Assembly: GCA_905221095.1 (NCBI GenBank)
Contig: CAJNBV010000001.1
Location: forward strand, 248,001-312,000
Reading direction: 5' to 3'
DNA: 64,000 nt
From: a bacterium
Lineage (GTDB): Bacteria > Bacillota > Bacilli > Lactobacillales > Streptococcaceae
A program made the translations under genes and the position numbers. A model generated the notes under the pieces. That model was not told the DNA's origin, did not search any database, and saw nothing but the letters and a program-made list of their open reading frames with translations. Of this stretch, positions 43,566 through 55,500 are shown piece by piece (position 1 is the first letter of the stretch; every line of letters begins with the position of its first letter).

Positions 43566-46500
43566 TTAAGCTTCTTCGTCTTCTTTACGACGACGACCTG
43601 CAAGACCAAGACCAAGTAATGCACTTGCGGCAGCTGCTACCATAGCTACAGTAGAATCTGCTGTACCTGTATTTGGCAATTCTTTAGCTGCTTTACGCGT
43701 ATTTGCTGCTTCTTGGCTAGCATTAGCTGCTGCTTGAGTTGTAGCTGGAGCTACAGCTGGTGTTTGAGCAGCTTGGTCGTTAGCTGGAGTTGCATGATCA
43801 GTTGCTGGAGCAACTTTCGCCATGAAGTCTTCGATACGTTTAACCATTGCATCCACTTCTGCTTGACTTGCATCTGCATTAGCAAATACTTTCTTAGCGT
43901 CTGCTAATAAGTCATTCGCTTCTTTTGCAGTTTCTGCATCAAGCTTAGCTGATTCTTTAATGATCAATTCATCTAATTGATGGATAGCACCTTCTAACTT
44001 AGCTTTATCCACTTTTGCACCAGTGTTATTAGCTGCGTTATTGCCAGAAGTTCCGTTACCGTTACCACTGTTATTGCCTCCACCATTTGATGGTACATAT
44101 GGACGTTGTTTAAATGCGTCATCTCTTGGAATTGCTAATACTTGACCTTCTTTTGTAACGATTGTTACATTTCCGGCTTTATCAATGTTAATAGCTAATT
44201 CTTTCTTACCATCTTTTTCGACTGTTGCATTACCATCTTTGTCGATTGTAATTTTCACTTTAGAATCTTTAGATGTGTAAATTGTGTTTCCATTTTCATC
44301 TGTAGATTTAATGTAAGCATCTAAATCGAATTCTTCTACATTTGTGATAGCACCTAGAACTTTGAATTGGAATTTCGCTTTTTCTTCTGGAGTAATATTT
44401 TCAAGGTCTGCTACCTCTACTTTACTCAAGTCGATATCAAGATTATCTCCACCGTGTTTAGATTTAGAAACAGCTTCTTTATCTTTCACTAGTTGTTCTT
44501 TAGAAATTGTTGCTGTAGAACCGTCTGGCATTGTTACTGTTGCGTTTCCTTTATCGTCTACTACTACAGTTGCGCCTGGGTTAACTGCTTCAATTGATTT
44601 CTTAACAGCATCTTTTTCAGCATCTGTTAAGTTTTCTTTATCTCCAACTAATGTACGGATAGCTGGTGTTTTCACTTTAGCATTTGTTGCTTCGTCAGCA
44701 AATTTTTCTGCTGGGATGACTAAGTCTGAAGCTGGGATGTTAAGAACTGTTCCATCAGCTTTCGTTACTGTTGTGTTTCCTTTATCGTCTACCACTACAG
44801 TTGAACCTGGGTTGACTGCTTTCACTTTATCTTCGACTGCTTTCTTCTCAGCATCGTTAAGTTCAGCTAGATTTTCTACGACAGTCTTAGCTGCTGGTGT
44901 GTTTGCATCGTTACCACCATTAGGTTTTGTAGCATCGCCTTCGACTTTAACTAAGTCTGTTGATGGGATAACTGAAACATTACCATCCTTCACTACAGTT
45001 GCATTTCCTTTATCGTCTACTACAACTTCAGCGCCTGGATTTGCTGCTTTAACTTTGTCTTCGATTGCTTTCTTCTCAGCGTCAGTTAAGGCATTTGGAT
45101 TTGCTACTTTTGTTTTCGCTGCTGGTGTAACTGCGTTGTCTTTAGCTTTTCCATCGTTCACATCTTTTTCAGATTTTGTTAAATCTGATGCAGGGATAAC
45201 TGCTGTCTTACCGTTTGGAAGTGTGACTGTAGCGTTTCCTTTGTCGTCTACTGCTACAGTTGAACCTGGGTTGACTGCTTGAACTTTAGCTGCAATTGCA
45301 TCTTTCTCATCTTGTGTTAATGAATCTGGATTTGCTACTTTTGTCTTAGAAGCTGGTTTAACAATGTCGTTTCCTGCTTTTGGTGCTTTTTCTGCATCTG
45401 CTGACTTAGTTAAGTCTACCGCTGGAATGACCGCTGTCTTACCTTCTGGTGTTGTTACTGTTACGTTTCCTTTGTCGTCCACTACAACTTCAGCATCTGG
45501 ATTTACTGCTTTCACTTTATCCGCGATTGCTTTCTTCTCATCATCAGTAAGTTTAGCCGGATCTTTCACCACAGTCTTATCGGCTGGTGTAACGATGTCG
45601 TTTCCTGCCTTCGGCTCTTTAGTTTGTGCTTCTGTCTTAGTTAAGTCTGATGCTGGGATTACAACTGGTTTACCATCTTTAGGTGTTACTGTTGCATTTC
45701 CTTTATCATCTACTACAACTTTAGCTTCTGGATTTAAGGCTGCAAGCTTGTCTGTGATTGCTTTCTTCTCTTCATCAGTAAGTTTAGCTGGATCTTTCAC
45801 TAAAGTCTTATCTGCTGGTTTAACTACGTTGTTACCTGCATTTGGTTTAGCTGCATCTTCCGCTGTTTTCACTAAATCAGCTGCTGGAATGATTGCTGTC
45901 TTACCTTCTGGTGTTGTGACTGTTGCGTTTCCTTCGTCGTCCACTACAACTTCAGCACCTGGGTTGACTGCTTTCACTTTATCAGCGATTTCTTTCTTAG
46001 ATTTTTCTAAGTTAGTTGGATCTAAGACTGTCTTATCTGCTGGTGTGTTTACATCGTTTCCTGCATTTGGTTTAGCTGCATCTGCTTCTGTCTTCGTTAA
46101 GTCTGCCGCTGGAATTACAACTGGTTTACCATCTTTAGGTGTTACTGTTGCATTTCCTTTGTCATCTACTACTACAGTTGCATCTGGATTTAAGGCTGTA
46201 AGCTTATCTGTGATGGCTTGTTTTTCTTCATCAGTTAATGAAGTTGGATCTTTCACTACAGTCTTATCTGCTGGTTTAACTACGTCGTTTCCTGCTTTTG
46301 GCTTAGCTGCATCTTCTTTTGATTTCGTTAAGTCTGCTGCTGGAATGACTGCTGTCTTACCTTCTGGTGTTGTGACTGTTGCGCTTCCTTTATCGTCTAC
46401 TGCTACAGTTGCACCAGGGTTAACTGCTTCTACTTTAGCCGCAATTGCTTTCTTCTCTTCTGGAGTTAGAGCATTTGGATTTGCTACCGCAGTCTTGTCA

Positions 46501-49500
46501 GCTGGTGTGTTCACATTGTTTCCTGCTTCTGGTTTAGCTGCGTCTGCTTCTGTTTTCACTAAATCAGCTGCTGGAATTGTTGCTGTAGTTCCATCAGTTA
46601 GAGTAACTGTTGCATTTCCATCTTTATCGAATACAACTTTTTCAGCGTTTGGATTTACCGCTTTGATTGCTTCTGTAACCTTAGCTTTATCCGCATCTGT
46701 TAAAGCATCTGGATCTTTGACAACTACTTTGTCAGCTGGTGTATTCACTTTATTTCCTGCATTTGGTTTAGCTACATCTGCTGCTGTTTTCACTAAATCA
46801 GTTGCTGGAATTGTTGCTGATTTACCATCTTTCAATGTAACTGTTGCATTTCCTTTGTCATCCACAAATACTGCTTTTGCATCTGGGTTGACTGCTTTAA
46901 CTTTATCTTCGATTGCTTTCTTCTCTTCTGGAGATAGAGCTTCTGGATTTGCTACTACAGTCTTGTCTGCTGGTTTGTTAATGTTGTTTCCAGCTTTTTC
47001 GTTAGCAGCTTCTGCTTCAGTTTTCACTAAATCATCTTTCGGAATGACTACAGTCTTACCGTCTTTAGTTGTTACTGTTGCATTTCCTTTGTCATCTACG
47101 AATACAGTTGTTCCATCTGCTGGTGGGTTAACTTCTTTCACTTTAGCTGTGATTGCATCTTTCTCTTCTTGAGTTAGGGCATCTGGATTTTTCACTAAAG
47201 TTTTATCCGCTGGTTTCTTAACTGCATCTTGCTTAGCTGGATCTTGTAAATCTGCTTTTGGTTTAACTAAATCTGCTGCTGGAATTGTTGCAATGTTACC
47301 TTCTTTAGTCTTAACTGTAGCATTTCCTTTATCGTCAAATACTACTTCAGCACCTGGATTTACTTCTTTGATTTTCTTCTCAACTTTTTCAAGCTCTTTA
47401 GCAGTTAATTTAGCTGGGTCTTTCACTAATACTTTATCTGCTGGAGTGTTTACTTTGTTACCAGCATTTGCTGTATTCTTATCAGCTTCTGTCTTCACTA
47501 AATCATTTACTGGAATTGTAGCTGTTTGTCCGTCTGGAGTTGTGACTGTTGCGTTTCCTTTTTCGTCCACGTATACAGATGCTCCTGGGTTAACTGCTGC
47601 AACTCTGTCTTTGATTGCTTTGATATCTTCAGGAGTTAAGTTGTCTTTATCTGTAACTAACTCTCTGTCAGCTGGTTTGTTGATGACGTTACCTGCTTTT
47701 GGATCAGTTAACACTTCATCAGCAGTTTTCACTAAATCATCCGCTGGAATGACTGCTGTTTTCCCGTCTGGAGTTGTGACTGTTGCGTTTCCTTTTTCAT
47801 CAACTACGACAGTTGCACCTGGGTTAACTTCTTGAACCTTAGCTTTAATTGCTTCTTTTTCAGGCTCTGTTAAAGCATTTTTATCTGCAACTACTGTTTC
47901 ATCGATAGGTTTCTTAACCGCATCTTGTTTCGCTGCATTTTCCAAGTCTTCTTTAGCATTTGATTTCACTAAATCAGAAGCTGGGATTGTTGCTGTAGTC
48001 TTAGTTCCGTCTGGATTTGTTACAGTTACTGTCGCATTTCCTTTGTCGTCTACTACTACTGTCGCACCTGGATTTACTGATTCTACAGCTTTTTGAATAG
48101 CATCTTTAACATCTTTTGGTAATGTTGCATTTGGATCATTCAATACCGCTGGATCTACAAGTGCTTTTTCAGCTGGAGTATTTACTTTGTTTCCTGCTGA
48201 TGGAGTTTCTTTAGCTGCTGGATCTTTCAATAAGTCTTCAACTGGGATTGTTGCTGTCTTACCGTCTGGTGTTGTGACTGTTGCATTTCCTTTATCGTCA
48301 ACGAATACAGTTGCACCTGGATTTACTGATTCTACAGCTTTTTGAATTTTAGCTTTAACTTCGTCTTTCTTATCTCCAGTTAAATCTGCTGGTGTTGCTG
48401 AAACTTTATCTGCTGGTTTGTTGATGTTGTTTCCTGCGTTTACACCTTCAGCTTCTTTTGCAGTTTTCACTAGGTCAGATGCTGGAATTACTTCAGTTTT
48501 ACCGTCTGGTGTTGTGACTGTTGCATTTCCTTTGTCATCTACAACTACTGTTGTATTTTCTGGATTTACTTTTGCTACAGCTGCTTTGATTGCATCTTTT
48601 TCAGCTTGAGTTAATTTAGCTGGGTTCTTAACTAGTGTTTTGTCTGCTGGTTTCTTAACTGCATCTTGTTTAGCTGGATCTGTTAAGTCAGCTGCAGTTT
48701 TCGCTAAGTCTGATGCTGGGATTGTTGCTACAGCTCCGTCTTTCGTTGTTACTGTTGCGTTTCCTTTGTCATCAAATACTACTTTAGCATCTGGATTTAC
48801 AGCTTTAATCTTATCTTCGATTGCTTTTTTCTCTTCTGGTGTTAATGAAGCTGGATCGTTTACAACTACTTTATCCGCTGGAGTGTTTACTTTGTTTCCT
48901 GCATTTGGAGTTTCTTTAGCTGCTGGATCTTTTACTAAATCTTCAACAGGGATTGTTGCTGTTTTACCATCTGGAGTAGATACAGTTGCATTTCCTTTTT
49001 CGTCAACGAATACTTTAGCATCCGGGTTAACTGCTTCTACTTTAGCTTTGATTGCTTTAATGTCTTCAGGAGTTAAGGCATCTTTGTTTGCAGATACTTT
49101 ATCAGCTGGTTTGTTGACATCGTTACCTGCTTTTGCACCTTTAGCTTCTTCTGGAGATTTCACTAAGTCAGTTACTGGAATTGTTGCTGTTTGTCCGTCT
49201 GGTGTAACTACAGTTGCGTTTCCTTTGTCGTCTACTACTACTGTTGCACCTGGGTTCACTGCTGCCACTTTAGCTTTGATTGCTTCGATGTTTTCAGGAG
49301 TTAAGGCATCTTTATCAGCAACTACTTTGTCTGCTGGTTTGTTGATGTTGTTTCCTGCTTTAGCAGTTTCTTTATCAGCTTCTGTTTTCACTAAGTCAGC
49401 TTTTGGAATCACTACAGTTTTACCACTTGGTGTTGTTACTGTTGCATTTCCTTTTTCGTCAACTACTACAGTTGAACCTGGGTTTACTGCTGCTACAGCT

Positions 49501-52500
49501 GCCTTAATAGCATCTTTAGCTTCTGTTGGTAAATCTTTATCAGCTGCTACTAGTGCTGGATCAACTACTACTTTGTCTGCTGGTTTGTTTACAGCATCTT
49601 GTTTCGTTGGGTCAGCTAAGTCAGCTTTAGGTTTTACTAAATCGCTCGCTGGAATTGTTGCTGTTTTACCTTCTGGTGTTGTTACTGTTGCATTTCCTTT
49701 TTCGTCAAATACTACATCAGCACCTGGGTTTACAGCCTTGATCTTAGCTTCGATTGCTTTTTTCTCTTCTGGTGTTAATGAAGCTGGGTTTTCTACCACT
49801 ACTCTATCTGCTGGAGTATTTACTTGGTTGCCGCCACTCACTTCATCTTTGTCAGCTGGAGTTTTCACTAATTCACTTACTGGAATTGTTGCTGTTTTGC
49901 CTTCTGGTGTTGTTACAGTCGCATTTCCTTTTTCGTCAACTACTACTGTAGAACCAGGGTTTACAGCTTCAACTGCTGCTTTGATTTTAGCGATTTCTTC
50001 TGGTGTTTTAACTGCATCTTTGTCTGCTACTTGTACTCTGTCGGCTGGGTTGTTGATGTTGTTACCAGCTTTTGGAGAAGTTTTTTCGTCAGCAGCTTTA
50101 ACTAAATCATCTGCATCGATTACTGCAGTTTTACCTTCTGGTGTTGTTACTGTTGCATTTCCTTTTTCGTCAACTGTTACAACTGCACCTGGATTAACTG
50201 CTTTAACTTTGTCTTCGATTGCTTTTTTCTCATCTGGTGTTAAAGCATTTTTATTTGCTACAACAGTTTGTGAGTTTGGTTTGTTGATGTCATCTCCACC
50301 ATTTGCTTTCTTAGCATCTTCTGGTGTTTTGAATAGGTCTGATGCTGGAATTGTCGCAATTGTTCCGTTTGGAAGAACTACTGTTGCATTTCCTTCATTG
50401 TCATATTGAACTTTAGCATCAGGTCCATTTAATTTTTGAAGTTTTTCAGTTGCTTTTGCTTGGTCAGCTGGGTTTGTTGCATCACCAACTACTTTATCTG
50501 CTGGCTTACGAATTCCTGTATTAGCTGAATCAGGTTTTGCTGCATCCTCTAATGTACGTACTAATTCTGCTGCTGGGAATGCTGCTGTGTGTCCTTCTGG
50601 AGTTGAAACAGTAACTGTTCCGTTATCATCCATTGTTACTACAGCGTTAGGGTTAACGTCGCGAACAGCTTTTTTGATTTTTTCTTTTTCATCATCTGTT
50701 AATTTCGCAGGATCTTTAACGATAACTTTATCCACTGGACGGTTAATGTTGTTACCACCAGCTGGAGTATTTAAGTCATCCGCAGATTTCGTTAAATCAG
50801 CTTGTTTTAACGGCTCTGTTTTACCATTTGGTAATGTTACACTTGCAGTTCCATCAGGATTTACCGTTACAGTTGCACCTGGGTTTACAGCTTCGATAGC
50901 TTTTTTAAGCTTATCTTGTTCTTCAGGTGTTAAGCTTGTAGGATCTTTAGCAACTAATTTGTTACCTGGTACACGTGCAGAGTTGATTGCTTTGATAGCT
51001 TGTTCAGCAGCTTTCTTTGCTTTATCAACGTCATCGTTTGTCTTAGCACCTGTGATTGCTGCTTCTGAAGCTTCTTTAATAGCATCTACTTCTTTTTTAA
51101 GTTTTTCTTTAGCTGCTGCAGATAATGTGTCATCCCCTTGGATAGCTTGTTTTTTAGCTTCTGCCTCATCAGCTACTGCAGTGTTAGCATCTGCTTTTTT
51201 GTTCGCTGGTGGATTTACAGCTGCTACTTTATCAACACCGTCTTTCTTAGCTGCATCTACTGCATCTTGAGCTGTTTTAGCTGCTACTGGATCTGCTTCT
51301 TTATCAGGTTGAGCGGTAATCGCATCTGTTGCTTTTTTGGCTAATCCTTTAGCTTCTTCTTTAGCTGCATCTTTTTCTTCTTTTGTTAAATCTGTACGAT
51401 CGTCGATTTGTTTTTCTTTTTTAGCTAATTCATCAGCTACTGCTTTTAGAGCATTTTCTTTCGCGATTGGGTTTACAGTCTTAACGTCTGCTACACCTTT
51501 TTCTTTAGCTGCATCTACTGCTTTTTGCGCTTCTGCTGCTTCTGCTGCTGTTGGTTTATTATCAGGTTGATCATTCACCTTAGCTAATTCTGCGTCTGCT
51601 AATTTTTTAGCTTCTGCTTTAGCATCTGCTTTTTCTTTGTCTGATAAGTCTGTACGTTTATCAAGTTCAGCATTCTTAGCTTTCAACTCATCAGCGATTG
51701 CTTGTTTAGCTTTTTCTTTCGCTACTGGGTTTACTTTCGCTACAGCATCAGTACCGTCAGTTTTAGCACCGTCTACTGCAGTTTGGTTTGTAGCTTCATC
51801 GATTTTATCTAATGCTGCTGTTTTATCTTCGTTTACTTTAGCAATAGCTTTATCTTTTTCAGCTTGTGTTAAGTTATCATTACCATTAATAGCTGCGATT
51901 TGGTCATTTGCTTTGTTAGTAACTGCATCGATAGCTGGTTGCTTGTCTAATTTAGCAACTTTATCTACTGGAATCGTATCTTTAGAACCATCTTTATAAG
52001 TTACTACTAAGTTATCTCCATCTTGTTTTACAGTATCTACTGCTTTCTTAACGTTTTCTGGAGTAACTGCTTCATCTTTATTGATGTTCTTATCTTTATT
52101 TTTCTTAGAGTATTCTAACTGAAGATTTTCTTTAATTTTGTCTAATTCAGCTGGTGAGATATTTTTGATATCTGATACCACTGGTTTCTCAGCATCAGCT
52201 AATTCTTTAACGTCATATTTAGCTGTTTGAGCTTTTAAGACAATTCTGAATGCACCTGGGTCACTTGCATATGAAGAACCAGTCGCATTGTTGAAGATAT
52301 TTCTTCCGTCTTTATCTGTTGCTGTTGCGTAACGAGTTACAATTGGAAATTCTCCATTTTCATCTGTAGGGAATTTCTTAGCATCTAAGCCTGGTGTTGC
52401 TTTAGAATAATTTCCTTTAATATGAACAACTGCAGGATCTGCCTCTGTTGCTGTTGTTTCTGTAGAGATTTTTTCTACTGTTGATTCATATTCGTTATCT

Positions 52501-55500
52501 AAAACGTTAGGATTTGTTGCATCTTTAGCTGGTTGTTCTACATTTCCACCACGGTTAATTGTCGCTGAAGCTACTTTTCCTGAATCATCTGTAAACTTAA
52601 CTGGAATATCGAAATCTTCATTCGCATATACATATACGTCTTTCTTACCGTCTACAGAGTAAGGGATTTTCACTTCTGGAGCGTTGTTTGTACGAACTAC
52701 ATCTGATATAGGTTTAGTATCTTTAGAACCATCTTTATAAGTTACTACAAGATTATCTCCGTCTTTTTCTACTTTAGCAACAACTTTTGAAGCATCTTCT
52801 ACTTCTTGACCTTTTTTATCAGCTAAACGTGCATCATCATTTGTTTGAGCATATTCAACTTTAAGATTGTTTTTGATTTTTTCAAGATCTGCATCTGTTA
52901 AATCATTAGCGTCGTTAACAGCAATTTTGTTTTCGCCATCTAATGTTTTAATGTCATATTTAGTAGTTTGGTCTTTTAGAACAAAACGGATATATCCATT
53001 TACACTCTTATTATTCGCAAATGAAGCAGAAGTATCTTTATCATCTGTATCTTTTGCGTAAAGAATACGAGTCATACCTGTATTAGAGTTTAATCCCCAT
53101 GCTCCTTTTGGAATAGTACCTGTAAGTTTAATCTCATGTGGTGCATCTTCACTTGCAGTTACTTCTGAAGTTGTCATACCTTCTTGTTTTAGGTACATTG
53201 CATCTTTATTTCCACCAGTCATGTAAGACTCGTTTTGTCCACCAGGGAATTTAAGAACTGCTTCTTTAACTTTTCCAGAATCATCTTTTACTTTTAGAGA
53301 AATATCATTTTCTTCTGTAGTATATAGATAGATTTGTTTATTTTCTTCATTAGAATATGGAATATCTAATGTTGGAGCTTCGTTTGTACGTGCGAAGTCT
53401 GTTAATGGTTTAGAATCTTTAGAACCGTCTTTATAGGTTACAACAACATTGTTTCCGTCTCTAGTAATAGAAGCAATACGCTCTGATTGATTTTCTACTT
53501 CTTTTCCTTTTTTATCAGCTAAACGTGCATCTTTATTATCATTAGAATATTCAATTTTGATTTTCTCTTTGATTTTGTCAAACTCTGCATCAGTAACGCT
53601 ATTAGCATCTGCTACTGCTACTTTATCAGCTTCTGCTGGTTTAGTAATATCGTATTTTAAAGTTTGTGGTTTAAGAATTACGTTAACTGCTGTTGGGTCA
53701 GTAGCATCACGGCCGTTCCCTCTTGCGTCGGCTCCGTCTTCATCCATAGCTTTTACAAAACGCCATCCTAATGGAGTTCCACCATTTTGAATTGCTTGAT
53801 CAAATTTTTCTTTTGTAAATGCTCCTTCTGGTGCTGGAGTACCAGTATAGGTGATAACAGCTGGATTCTCTGCTGTTGCAGGTGTTTCAGAAGTGAATTT
53901 ATTTGCAGTAAATCCGTATTGAGTATCTTGTTTATTTGTTTCTCCTGCTACGTCTTTAAATTCTTGGTTACTTCCTCTTCTTAACTCTGCACTTGCAAGT
54001 TTGCCACTATCATCTTTGATTTTAATATCAAATGTGTTAACTTCTGATGCATAAACATATACTTCTTTTTTATCTGGAGCTGGATCAGAATATTGAATTT
54101 CTACTGTTGGTTTTTCGTTTGTACGCGCAACACTAGATAATGCAGCCTCATCTGTTGAATCGTCAGTATATGTTACTACTACTTTTTTGTTTGCAGTATC
54201 AACATTAATATCTTTTACTACTGCAGTTTGATTTTTAAGTGCTTCACCTTTTTTAGATTCAAATCTAGCATCTTGGCTAGTTTTAGAATACTCGATTTTA
54301 ATATTGTCTTTAATTTTCTTAACATCTGCTTCTGTTAAGTTGTCAATATCGTTAACACTAATTTTAGCTCCAGCATTTTCCGGTTGTTGAATGCTGTATT
54401 TGTATGTTTGAGATTTAAGGACAAAATACATATATCCTGGGTCTGAAATAGTTCTAGTGTCTCCAGAATTTTTTAATCCTTGCTCATCCTGTACGTGTAC
54501 AAAACGAGTACCAATATTTACAGTTTGATCTTCAGTTTTTGTATAAGATGCAGATTTTTTTAGTGCATCACTTGGCGTTCCTGAAATAATAATTTTAGCC
54601 GGGTTAGCTTGAGTTGCATTAGTTAATTCTGCTGTTTCGCTTTCAGAACGATTGATTACTGTTGCAGTATATCCCCATTGAATATCTAGTTTATTTTCAC
54701 CTTCTGATGAATTTCCGAAAGCTTGATTTGAACCTTGTTTTACAGTCGCAAAACGAATTTTTCCACTTTCATCATATACAGGAATTTCAATACCTGCATC
54801 TTCTTCGTTATATACAAAGATTTTCTTTTCAGATGGAAGAGAATATGGAATTTCCGCTACAGGTTTTTGATTATCTGTTGCTTCTGTTCTAAACGCATTA
54901 TCTTTATCTAATACTTTACCGTTACGTGGGTCGTTAGAACCTGTGTTTTCGATTGAGTTAGATTTTGATTCTGTGTTTTCTGCTTTTTTACCTAGAGTTG
55001 GTTGTCCATTAGTAGTGTCTACTTTCGGAGCTTCTTTTGAATCTTTTGGTTTATTTGTTAATTTTGAACTTACTGTAGTGACAAGATTTCTGTAAGCTAA
55101 GTTCAATTCATCTTGAGTAGTTGCAGAAGCGAGTACAGACTCAGCAGAAGCCAATTCACCATTCAAAAGAGCAAGGCTTTCCTCTGTTTTATTAGCATAC
55201 TTGCCTGCAGAAAGTTTTGATTTAACTTCTGAAATGTAGTTTTCAAGTTGCTTTTTGTCCAAAGCTGGAATTGTTACTTCTGGTGCAGCTGGTTGTGTTG
55301 GCTCTTCTGCAATTGGTTGTGCTGCTGGAGTACTTTCTGCTGGTTTAGCAGTAGGTTCTCCTACACCTGGTTGTGCTGCTGGAGTACTTTCTGCTGGAGT
55401 TGATGGGCTATCAGGGGCTGATTGTGTGTCGGTGGCATTAACAACCTGTGATCCCTGAATTTCAGGCTCTTGAGCTGATACAGCTCCATTACCTAAGAAC

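Noticed and set aside
44344-50409. Long open frames on the plus strand (up to about 600 codons) opposite the giant surface protein
   Set aside because: They mirror the repeat structure of the minus-strand gene, are rich in Ser/Phe/Thr without domains, lack ribosome sites, and follow from its codon pattern (few TTA/CTA/TCA codons in that phase).
44405-50960. Regular ~234-bp repeats considered as a CRISPR or satellite array
   Set aside because: Repeats are coding, in frame, diverged and far longer than CRISPR repeats; no unique spacers and no cas genes.
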